Assembly: GCF_000150275.1 (NCBI RefSeq)
Contig: NW_002060946.1
Span: 1,817,454 to 1,881,453 of the forward strand
DNA: 64,000 nucleotides
Direction of reading: 5' to 3'
DNA from: Trichoplax adhaerens
Taxonomy: Eukaryota > Placozoa > Uniplacotomia > Trichoplacea > Trichoplacidae
In this document: positions 38,901-50,026 of the stretch, one piece after another
Position numbering within the stretch: position 1 is the first letter of the stretch
Layout of the letters: every line of letters begins with the position of its first letter
The notes under the pieces: model-generated
Told to the model about the DNA's origin: nothing
What the model saw: only the letters and a program-made list of their open reading frames with translations
Database searches by the model: none
Translations under genes and position numbers: made by a program

Positions 38901-41900
38901 AAGAAATACAGAGAATGACACGGCAGAACTTGAAGATATTGCATGTATATCTTTATACTTCATGGTTTATGATCGTACGTTTCTAGAGATTAGCTAATGA
39001 CTTCAAGTATTAAAACCTATCAGACAAAAGGAGAGTTGAATGAAGAAAGAAAGGAAAATTTGGAAAAGTCGAAGAAATCATTTGAGAAATTGCATGTTCA
39101 TACGGGAACAATATCGGTATGTCTATCTATCTGAATGATATTAAAAGATAAAAGGAATTATCCCTTAATTATTAATACTCCTGCTACCTTTTCGAATATT
39201 AGGATATTTTAGACTTAGATATGCCAGATCTTCCTCAAGACGGTACAAGTGACCTATATAAATGCTTTAACACTTAAAATATGTAAAGATAATGAAGCAT
39301 GAAATTGAACGTAAACTGAATATAGAGTGCACATGATATTTTTAGAGCAACTAGAAGAAGCTGAATCTTTCGGAATTTCCCTTTACTGCCCCTTTCCAGC
39401 TTCAGAGGTAATTTTATTAACTTAATTTTTTGGTTGCTTTAAATGGAAATAACTCGAAAATATTGTCACAAATTAAATAAATAGAAATCGATTGCTTTTT
39501 CGTACTAAAAATGCAAATTGTATTTATAGATCATGTAGTAAATAAATATATTTATTTTGCTTTCTGATTAGCTTAATGGTGATTATCTTTGGGAAGATGA
39601 AGAGACTAGATCGTTTTATGAAAATCTAAAGGACTTGAAAACTCTTATGCCAGCGGTAATGGCTATAAATTTAATATATGCATATCAATCTTCCTTCTTA
39701 CGTATATTTCGTCTAGCCTAGTGCAAATTATGCTATCAATCAGATTTTAACTGGTATTTGATCCCTATTTACATCATAAACATATGTCAGATCTTATTCA
39801 AAGAGTCTGAATCTTCAGGAGATACAAGTGCCGAATCAAATGAAGCTAACTTTATCCAAAGTATTGCAACAGGTTCCGTATAATTTCGCACCGATAGTTT
39901 TCAGTACGGTTTTTATTAAAATTGGTACATTAACAGAAAGAAAACATTTCTAAAATTTCAATTGTAATCGATAGACAACATCAAACTAGAAACGATTGAT
40001 GAAATCAGTGAAAGCATTGAAAATTTAGGCATTCAGGATGGTAAACAATTACAGTTATTATATCAATTCAAATATTAACAATTTATAACGAGCGTATAAT
40101 TGTGATACATACTAATATGGTAAATTTTAACCTCACGATAAAAAATTAAATTTGTATCTACAGAGTTGAAAGATAACAACCCAGAAACTTCTGATGAATC
40201 AAAGGTGGACGAATCAATGACTAGTCTTTTCGATACCTATCTGCGCCAACTTGCGACATGTAGAAATCGAGACTTTATTGATGAAGTAAGTTTGTTACCT
40301 TTTTCAAGCTATTAATTATCGATAATGCTAAAAGTTCCTTAATAAATTACAGGCAGCAACAGAATTTATTACTAACTTTAATACAAAAGGCAACAGGAAA
40401 GCCTTAGTACGCTCATTGTTTAATGTTCCAAGGACAAGGTCAGTGTGCTACTGTACTTATTTGTATTTATTTTTAACATTCCTTCATAGCTTGAATAAAT
40501 CATATTTTACGTCAAATCTAATTAATAGACTGGACTTACTACCATTCTATGCAAGATTAGTAGCAACTCTAACTGCATGCTTTTCAGAGATTGGTCCATC
40601 TCTTAATGTAATGCTTATGAAAGATTTTATGTATCGGGTAAGTAACTTGCTATATCCATTTTATCTGTATATATGTACGCATCATTTAATTGACATGTGA
40701 CACCCAAAATAGGTTAGGAAAAAAGATCAGATACATCTGGAAGAAAAGATAAAGGCTGCCCGTTTTATCGGTATAGCATGTTGTATCTATGATATTTTTC
40801 TTGTATCAAAACCAAATAGCTTCACCATGATAAAAAGACCTTATCAATGTTTAAATAAAAGTGTAGTAATCGATATCAGTGATTGCTTTACCACATATAT
40901 TCGTAATGTTTGTAATAGGTGAATTAACAAAGTTTAGAATCATTTCTAAGGATGAAGCCCTACTATGTTTGAAAGTATATAAAATTAATTTTTATGATAA
41001 AGTGAAAACTGCTCTCTATCTACCTTGTCAAATCCTTTTCAACAAACTATGGTACATATATTCTAGCACTTGCTTTCGGTATAACACCTATGAAATGGTT
41101 TTTATTTAGGTGGCTTTAAATAATTTTACTCACCATGTTATTGATATGGCCTGCTGTTTACTGGAAACTTGTGGACGCTTTCTCTTGCGAAATCCTGATT
41201 CTCACATTCGAACTAAAAATCTACTGGTAAAGATGCAATTTTATGTTGAACTGGAAACTTTATTTTAACAATAAATCTATTATAGGAAACAATGATGAGA
41301 ATTAAATCAGCACGCCATTTAGAAGAGCGTTATGTAATTATGATTGAAAACGCTTACTACCATTGCTTGCCCCCCGAAGATGTTACGGTAATTCTACTTA
41401 TATCCCATAGATGTTATTATTAGCTCATTTTAGATTATGAAATTCCGAAGGCATCGACCGCTAACTGTTAACATTTTAATAAAGGAAAAAGTGGAGGTTC
41501 GAACTCCATTACAAGAATATATAAGAAGACTTGTGATCAAACATCTGATTACTACAAACGTCGAAAAGGTGACTTCTTTCACACGTATTCTTAGCAATCC
41601 GTTAAATCTGATAAGATTTAAATATATCGAGACCTCTAACGTTTGTATAATTAATTAATTAATACTATAGATTTTACGACAGTTTCGAAAACTATCATGG
41701 AATAATCAAGAAATAGCGGACTATGCAATAAAATTCTTATCGTCGCCTTGGTATATAAAATATAATAATATCCACAACCTAGCTAATCTGCTGTCCGGTC
41801 TTGCGGAATATAGGGTATACAATATACAATATCTATAGTCCATAGTGGGTTATGTATAAGTGTTAATGTCTGATAGTATCTAAATAAAGTTCAATTACAT

Positions 41901-44144
41901 TGTATGATAATCTAATAGGAAGATGTTGCGGTAATGGTTGTTGACAATATCATGGAGGAAATTAGGCTGGGTTTAGAGGTGAATCTATTCATTAAGAATA
42001 CAGATATAATGATTAGCCCTAGTTACATTATTGACTCAATTTTCTTGACAGATTAATGCGATGAAATTAAATCAAAGGCGCATCGCTACTATCAAATACC
42101 TGGGAGAATTATATAATTACCAAATGATTGAAGCCGATGTTATTTTCAACACTCTCTATTCCCTAATCACTTTTGGATTGCTTAAAGACCACAGCTCTAA
42201 TGATATCGATCCTCCAGATAATTTTGTACGATTGCGATTAGTTTCTGTTTTGTTGGATACGTGTGGAGAATTCTTCGATAGAGGATTTAAGAAGAGTAGA
42301 CTTGATTGCTTTCTTGTATATGTACAGGTATATATCTCACGAATAGCTTGTTTCAATTTCAATGATCATTCTAATCTAAACTATACACTCTATATCAGCA
42401 TTATTTTTGGCAAAAGAAGAGCAATGTTTACTGGGAGACGCAAACGTTTCCAATAGAAATAGAGAATTTACTATTAGACTTATTGGACTCCTTACGTCCA
42501 AAACTGAAACCGTGTAATAATCTGACGGAGGCGAAAGGAGCCATAGAGGAACTAGAGCAAAAGTATCGAGCGGAGCTGAGTAAGATTTAAACTTTCTTTT
42601 AGATGGAATAAATAAATATGCAATAAAAATTAAAATTCGGTATACTGTAGTTTGCTCCTTATTGTATCTTTATCAACTAATAATAACGTAGACTTAGAAG
42701 ATCAACACCGTCAACGACATACATCTTCGGGCTCTCAATCTCACGATACACCTACTCAAGATGATGCAGAAGGGCAAGATGTTGACATTGCTGAAGAACT
42801 AGAGGCTGATGATACTGATGCTCATAAATCACAATCCGATACAGAAGATGTTTTGTTTGACGACAGGGATGAAATAGCTGAAGGAGAAAATGAAGACGTA
42901 TGTTCATTTAGACACCAGTGTTATTAAGTATTATAACTTGTCCTATACAAATTAATTAATATCCGGTACTGATATTTTTTATTATGACAGGATGACTACA
43001 TAAATGATACGAAAGTTGATACGAATGTAGAAGATGATGAAGTACGCCTTTGCTAGCATCGTCTATAATTTTAAAACTCTGTCAACAGTCTTAATTTTGG
43101 TAACAATTATTATGATAAAATTTTAGGTTACTATACTTTCTGGTGGTCTGAAAGCGATGCCTTGTGAGGAAGACGACGATTTTCAGAAAGAATATGAGAA
43201 GGCATTAGCAGACGATTTACTGGTGAGATACTTTTACTTATACGCGATGTTCTCGATCTTACTGTACGTGTTGAAATGATTCTTCAGTGAAATGTCGATA
43301 TATTTATTCGACACCTTTGACTTTTAAATTACAGTTTTTATCGTCGTTATTTTAATCCTAAAATTATCTTATTTACAAGACACGACGTCAACATGGTCCT
43401 AAAGTTCCATCTTTGGATGCTCCATTGCCTTTCAATAGAGTAACTAAAATAGGTATTGAAAAATGTTCGTTGTTAGTGGTGCTGCGTACTGTATTCTGAA
43501 GATATGTAATTTTAGTGTGAGCTTTATTTCTAACATTTATTTCAACGTAGGCGAAAATCTCCAAACTGACGATATAAATTTCGTTTTATTGACTCGTAAG
43601 TCGAATAAGCTACAGGTTCGTATAATAATGCATTTGAACATTTATGAGCAAGTAATTATGATGAATTCACAACTGTCATATGTAAGTGATGTAATGGTTT
43701 ACTTATTTCTCCTCCTACGACGTACTATGTATACGTAAACATTATAGTATAAGGAAGTTAATATTCCAGTATCAGATGCTGTAGCTGCTAACATTCGAGA
43801 AAAGATTGCTCAAGAAAAAGCTGACAAAGAAGAGATGAAACGACTTGTTTTAAGTCATGATAAACGTCAACAAGAAGAGTCCTTTAACGGTAACTAGGGC
43901 TATGCGACTCCTATAGCATTAAATTCAAATTGTTAATAATAGGGGTTATAATTATTATTATTGTATTCGAATTATATCGATTACCTACTTAGATGAAATG
44001 ATATCGCAGCAAGACTTACAACAACGTCAAAGCAAGAGTAGTAAGCGAGCAAATCGTAACGATGGTCAAAAGCGCACAAGAGCCCTAGGAGATAACCCTG
44101 ATTTTTACTACATTACTAAAGGAGCAAGGGGTAGACCACATTGA
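35906..44144 (+). CDS. UPF2: UPF2, nonsense-mediated mRNA decay scaffold, complete multi-exon gene
   Basis: UPF2 bridges UPF1 to exon-junction-bound UPF3 in nonsense-mediated mRNA decay. Start: ATGATGGAT at 35906, with an in-frame stop upstream at 35867. Early exons, each joining in frame: 35906-35992, 36238-36312, 36926-37010, 37391-37467, 37635-37715, 37853-37882 and 38046-38216. The stop TGA is at 44142-44144. Visible landmarks: charged N-terminus; EESFFRSLDSSVKRNTTFVKKL region at 37.4 kb; first MIF4G repeat from about 38 kb with VVISFCRHFCEDF; LDLLPFYARLVATL, IGELTKFR and CLLETCGRFLFRNP in the second; QRRIATIKYLGELYNYQM and LDTCGEFFDRGFKKSRLDCF in the third. Then comes an acidic stretch (42.7-42.9 kb), and a C-terminal UPF1-binding part with NFVLLTRKSNKLQ and a basic end YYITKGARGRPH. 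All three MIF4G modules and the C-terminal module look intact. It is divergent from HUWE1 and convergent with SUCLG2. Confidence 0.96.
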
Positions 44145-44324
44145 GACTGTTAGTGTTAAAATCCTTTCATCAATCTTTCATTGATCAATCTAAATCAACC
44201 AGATTCTTTCGATGCTATTCTTGTTATCCCAGTTCTTTCACTCCCGCTGTACATTTCACAAATATGACATTGTACATTATTTACAGATGTATTTTGAAAC
44301 TGCAATAAGTATTAATTGATTGTC

Positions 44325-44330
44325 AATAAA
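44325..44330 (+). other. Candidate polyadenylation signal of UPF2
   Basis: AATAAA lies about 180 bp after the UPF2 stop codon. On the other strand, an AATAAA for the converging SUCLG2 gene is found at 44467-44462. The two 3' ends may therefore lie within about 150 bp of each other. Confidence 0.4.
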
Positions 44331-44608
44331 ATACACAGTGCGAGTATGTAACATACCTACAAGAAGATGTAATTTGACGGAAATCTATTTTATCAACGTT
44401 CATTTCGGAAAACATAACTGTTTATTTAATATTATTATTAACTCGAAACTGTAGTCAAGCATTTATTTATGTTGGTGAGAAGATGCTTTAATCATCTTTA
44501 AATGGCTTAAATCATTCTCTATCAATCCAATAAGCAAAACAATAAAATTTGTATATAAGGAGCTATTACAAAGTGTCTGCACGAAATCATTACTAACAGC
44601 TAAAAATC

Positions 44609-47039
44609 TTATTGAATGCTAGCTACGGCTTTCTTTGCTGCATCTTCAAAGTCATCAGCGGGTGTAATATTAAGACCACTTTCAAGCAATATTTTTCTTG
44701 CTTCATCAACATTAGTGCCTAAAGTAATAGATAGTATCAGTAAAAGATACAATATACGTGTTACCTATGATTGCTAAGCAATACATAAACATTCACAATT
44801 ATATTACCTTCCAAACGAGCAATAACGGGTAAGTTGAGGTTCATTCCACGCGCTGCTTTAGTAATTCCATTAGCAATTGTTGCACAGTTGACAATACCAC
44901 CGAAAATATTCACTAAGATTGATTTAACCTAGATTTGATTGACGTAAATTATCACAATTAAAGTAATGATCATAATACAATATTGTTTGCTGTAAGATCA
45001 TGTCATACATCTTGATTATTACGCTTTAAAACTTACAGCTTTGTCAGAGCTAACAAGATTGAAAGCGTCATAAACTTGTTGTTCGGTGACTCCACCACCA
45101 ACGTCTAAAAAGTTGGCAGGTTCTCCACCATGCAATTTAACAATATCCATAGTTGCCATAGCAAGTCCAGCTCCATTAACTAAATTTATAAATACAAATA
45201 TACAAGTTATAAATACTGCATATATTGCAATCCTAATTTAGTACATAGATTATTATCATAAAAGTTGAATTCTATTAATGTAATTTTGGTATACCTAAGC
45301 ATGCGATATTTCCATCTAAACCGATATAGTTAAGATTCGATTTTGCTGCTGCAATTTCTCGTGCATCACTCTCGGAAAGATCTTCCATTGCAAATACATC
45401 CTTTTGGCGATATTTGGCGCTGTCATCAAAGTTTATTTTGGCATCGAAGCATACCACTAGCCAAAATAATGGTAACGAAAAGTATCGTACATTAAGTACA
45501 TTGTGTCCCATACATAATTGGGTTAATATGTAATCCAATATATTCAATAGAACGGCCTTGTCATTAACGATTATAAATATCAAACTTACCCCTTCCGTCA
45601 GTAGTCTCTCCAAATGGATTTATTTCAACTTGTGAAGCATCAACGGACAAAAACAAATTATATAATCGTTTAATTTGTTCCGCTGCCTATTGCATTAAAA
45701 TATGGAATAGTATGATATTTTAATACAGAATACGTGCCTTAAAATGCAATAAAATGACGTTGAATTTTTATGAATATTCTTACCTCATTCACTTTGCTAT
45801 CACTAAATTTAAGATTCTTTGCTAATTCCAAAGCTTGCTGATCATTGATACCATCCACTATATCAATAGGAACCTAAAATATGTAAAATAAAGTAAATGA
45901 AAGTATTGATTGAAAAGTTGAATATTTCTTTTTTCGTTGCTTTTATTACCTTGTATATTAACTCTGGAGAGTTAGCGGCAACTTCCTCGATATCAACACC
46001 TCCAGCTGGACTAGCAACGATAACGGGTCCATTATAATGTCTATCCATGACGATCGCAAAGTATGTCTCTTTTGAGATATCCAAAGCTTCAGCAATCATC
46101 AACTGTAGATAAGTAAAAGGATTAGGAAGTTATTACAAACGATGTATTAGCGTTATAAAGATAAGAAAATATTATAATCACAAGATTATATAAGTTATAG
46201 TGAGACCGTAGCTGAAATCAATAGCTACGTACTACAATGAGAGTAGAATATGCCATGCTTGACTACCTTCTTAACAGGAACACCTTCACCAGGTGTTTGC
46301 TTAGTTATTAAACGGTATCCTAACATTTGGGAAGCAAGATTGCCAATTTCTTCAACATCCTTGGTTAAATGGACGCCTTTTTTTAAGCCGCTAGTGAAAT
46401 GGCCTTTACCACGTCCACCTGCTAAAATCTGTGCCTTGATAACAAACTCATCAACGTCTATATTGTGAATAAAATAATAATTTTATGCTATAACATAAGA
46501 AGAAATGGTTGAAAAAGATGGCTTGTAGCAGAAGTGTAAAATTATTTGGACCTATCAACATGGCCTTCAATTATTGTTCAAAAACGGAGTCATTTCAATG
46601 GTGCAACTACTAATTATAATTGCTATTATAGGAATTAAACATACAGTATAAGCCAAGTTTTACTTACTCATTTTTTTAGCTAATGCAATTGCTTCATCCG
46701 GAGTAGAAGCAATCTCAAATGGTTGTACATTAACCATGTGATCTCTCATTAAACCTTTACTCTGATATTCTTGCAAGTTTAGTGACCGACTTTGCAAAAC
46801 TGATATTGCAGCCTATATAGAAAATATCTTGGAGTTAGGAATTTGATATACGCGTACGTGTATGGAAAAGTTCTGTAATCAATAAATACTCAATAGGAAA
46901 ATCAACAAAAATGCAATTCTAACATTATCGTATAACATGCAAAAGTTGTCATCAGTAGCCAGCTATCGAAAGGTAAAGCAATACCGATGTAATCATTCAC
47001 TAACAGTAAAGTTATATGATTGGGATTACCCGTAGCCAT
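44609..47039 (-). CDS. SUCLG2: Succinyl-CoA ligase [GDP-forming] subunit beta, mitochondrial
   Basis: Beta subunit of succinyl-CoA synthetase, which with the alpha subunit converts succinyl-CoA plus GDP and phosphate to succinate, CoA and GTP in the mitochondrial TCA cycle. Exons joining in frame: 44609-44718 (TAA), 44808-44928, 45037-45179, 45295-45456, 45600-45686, 45784-45873, 45950-46102, 46267-46457 and 46668-46799. Landmarks: [11 protein letters not shown] at the mature N-terminus; [14 protein letters not shown] (ATP-grasp nucleotide loop); [71 protein letters not shown]; and a C-terminus ending KKAVASIQ. The C-terminus favours the GTP-specific SUCLG2 form over SUCLA2. Start is provisional: ATG at 47039 plus a 10 bp exon (47039-47030) spliced to the acceptor before 46799 gives [16 protein letters not shown]. 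That leaves a very short transit peptide, so a further 5' exon is possible. Confidence 0.94.
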
Positions 47040-47284
47040 GATTGAATAACTACTAGAGTAAAGAGTAGTCCTTAGTCAGGAATACCCATTAATTGTCCAT
47101 AGCGATTCTACATGTTAGATTGATGGTTTTAAGGACAAGTTACGTTTGGATAAGGCATTGATTGAACTGTATATCCGGATATAGGTCAGAATCAGAAAAT
47201 TAATCAGCAATACCATTATTCCAGCAAGGTACGACTGAGATAGACAACAGTACCGTCTATCACCATTCTACACATGGAGTTGTT

Positions 47285-47640
47285 TTTCTCACTCCTCTAC
47301 CCCTCTACCATTGTATCCTAAGTGATTTTTACATCAATCATCGTCTTGTCCTATTAGTCAAGGTATAACATATCGAGTGTACAATACCCAGTAATATACA
47401 GCAATAAGTCGATTCTACGCTGCATCGGCTACTGTATCCTACTCTAGTAAAGGACAATTCTTCTTGTGCAATGTTAGCTACTGTAAGCATGCAAATCCAA
47501 TTTTGCATGCATGTAGGCATTTTTTTTCACTCCTCTACCCCTGTACCATTCTATCCTGAGCGAGTTTACATCAATCATCGTCTTATGATCATCCTATGAG
47601 TCAATGTATAACGAAATGGAGTGCAAACTATGCAAAAATA
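47285..47640. repeat. Two-copy ~239 bp tandem duplication
   Basis: The block cactcctctacccct(c/g)taccatt(g/c)tatcct, followed by tttacatcaatcatcgtctt and a gtcaa(g/t)gtataac block, occurs at 47290 and again at 47529. The copies have diverged by substitutions and small indels. The rest of 47040-48170 has no recognisable gene. Confidence 0.7.
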
Positions 47641-48170
47641 CATGGCGACAACTGTATTTGATGCAGTACTGAACTATCTTACTCTACCCTAGTAATCCGA
47701 CATAAGCCGATAATGCTTCAATAAACGCCAATTGCACCTCCAATCTGAGCTACTCTCAGTAATACAGACCAAAGATGGCATTACAAGTGAAAACGAACAA
47801 GTCTTGGTAAATTAAGAGTTTATTTTCCTACTTTACCGGAGTTAAACGTTGCTTGATGGAAGCAATATGACGTGAAAATCGCGTTATAGACGTAGCAGCC
47901 GCCATCTTCGTTGCCTAGGACCAACGCCAATGACAGGGGGGGCAAGCGGGTTACAGCTAGACCTGACTTACAGCAGACCTTCACACAGTACAGTACAACG
48001 ATACTGAAGTCTCTTGAATAGTCTTTTTCTGGTACTGGACTGTACTGGACTGGCAAGTGCCCCAAACCCAGACGTCAAATCGGTAGAAACACATGTTGCA
48101 CACGCCATGACCCTCGTACGCATGGTCGGTATCCAACACAACGACGAGTCCAGTGCAGTTACACTAGACC

Positions 48171-48815
48171 ACCATCGAATGTCCATCCGTCCGCGGCCCT
48201 AGAAAACTGCAAACTCGTATACTATGCTGTGTGCACCATCGAATGTCCGTTCGTCCGCGGTCCTAGAAAACTGCAAACTCGTATACTATGCTGTGTGCAC
48301 CATCGAATGTCCGTTCGTCCGCGGTCCTAGAAAACTGCAAACTCGTATACTATGCTGTGTGCACCATCGAATGTCCGTTCGTCCGCGGTCCTAGAAAACT
48401 GCAAACTCGTATACTATGCTGTGTGCACCATCGAATGTCCGTTCGTCCGCGGTCCTAGAAAACTGCAAACTCGTATACTATGCTGTGTGCACCATCGAAT
48501 GTCCGTTCGTCCGCGGTCCTAGAAAACTGCAAACTCGTATACTATGCTGTGTGCACCATCGTATGTCCGTCCGTACGCGGTCCTAGAAAACTGCAAACTC
48601 GTATACTATGCAGTGTGCACCATCGAATGTCCGTCCGTACGCGGTCCTAGAAAACTGCAAACTCGTATAACTATGCTGTGTGCACCATCGAATGTCCGTC
48701 CGTACGCGGTCCTAGAAAACTGCAAACTCGTATACAATGCTGTGTGCACCATCGAATGTCCGTCCGTACGCGGTCCTAGAAAACTGCAAACTCGTATACT
48801 ATGCTGTGTGCAATC
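48171..48815. repeat. 64 bp minisatellite, ten near-identical copies
   Basis: The word catcgaatgtcc (catcgtatgtcc in one copy) starts a unit with gaat/gtat at 48177, 48241, 48305, 48369, 48433, 48497, 48561, 48625, 48690 and 48754. The spacing is exactly 64 bp, except one 65 bp unit with a single inserted base near 48670. Each unit holds cgtccgcggtcctagaaaac, tgcaaactcgtatactatg and ctgtgtgcac. Middle copies are almost perfect. Copies 7-10 share a cgtccgtacgcgg variant in place of cgttcgtccgcgg. The unit is far richer in GC than the surroundings. ORFs across it are by-products of the repeat (64 is not a multiple of 3). Confidence 0.95.
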
Positions 48816-50026
48816 AGAGATGGCAATTGTAAAATAAATAAGCATTTTCTAGTAGTCTCTGTTATATACTCAATGCCTACTTCTACGTATGCGATCCAGT
48901 GTAGTATTCTATTCTTTCTAGTCAACATTTGATAGGACATCCTCATTCATCAAGGATCTTCGATGTCCCTGGCTCAAAAAAAGATCTTCAATGCTCAAAA
49001 GAGTTTCCAATATCGTAGTCACTGCACGCATTGAGCAGTGCTGTCCTGTTGACTCGGTTACAGTATTCTCTGTCGTAATGGCAAACATGACATGATTTTA
49101 TAGGGTCTGCCGTACTACCCAAAGCTCTGCGTTTTAGCAGTGATTACATAAAGTTCAACTTTTGTACCCTAACCCTAATCCTATTCTTGCTCAACTTTCC
49201 TACCAAGAAAGACAGGATCAATCAGACGGATCAGCAAATCCATCAACGAAGGCACAAACGAGCTCCAATTTCACGTCAATATCCAAAGTACTGTACCATA
49301 GTCTGTACGTAAAGAGCACAGCCTGTATGACAACGATATCAAGAGACTATATGCAACAAACTCTGTTCTCACCTCTACTGATCATGAGTACTGTATAACA
49401 TGATATCAATGATGGTCAGTGCCTGAAATTAGACAACCCGAGGATGGATGGTCAGACCACAACATGTACGCGTACAGTATACCGCATGCTACCTACACCA
49501 TTTAGTGTACTGTATATGACTCATAACTTTGGATGTCACAGGCTAAAATGACACTCCATTCTTTGCCAACATTCAGTAAAATAAACAGTTTCAAACGCAG
49601 TGTAGTCAAAGAAAAATTGAATTATTATTATTATCAACCTTTCATAAACAGATTACATTTCATTTTCGGTTCAATTGGAGCATTTGAAATGCAGTCCTAA
49701 TGCATGATCATAACTAATTCTATTGATAATTTAAAACTGCATCCTTTTGCAAACCATTACCGTAATCTAATAATGCATTAGCCCTAATTTAACGAACCTA
49801 AGTTACAAGACTATTCAACGCTTGCAACATTTGCATATGTAAGTATACACTGCATATTTGTCAGGAATAAAACTTGGTCACAGCTCCTTCGTGATAATCA
49901 CAGTACTGCATATCATTTTAGTGATTGTATATACGTATTTGAATAATATGTAACAGACTGCTACTGTTACATTTGCATATCTCTATCAAATAATATATCA
50001 ATCAATTACTTATGTAAAACAATTAT
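48816..50026. other. Intergenic DNA between the minisatellite and COPG, no gene recognised
   Basis: AT-rich with a few TACTGTA words (49288, 49476, 49510). A short plus ORF at 49162 has no recognisable domain. The downstream end of COPG and its 3' UTR fall in the right part. Confidence 0.45.

Noticed and set aside
44145-44608. A small gene between UPF2 and SUCLG2.
   Set aside because: No coding stretch of note; the interval is fully accounted for by two converging 3' ends.
48544-48845. Plus- and minus-strand ORFs in the 64 bp repeat with repetitive Leu/Arg/Cys-rich protein.
   Set aside because: They are by-products of the 64 bp minisatellite. Its period is not a multiple of 3, so the frame rotates with each unit.
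49165-49183. Telomere-like CCCTAA repeats (also at about 56962-56976).
   Set aside because: Each has only two adjacent repeats, far too few for a telomere or a convincing interstitial telomeric site.
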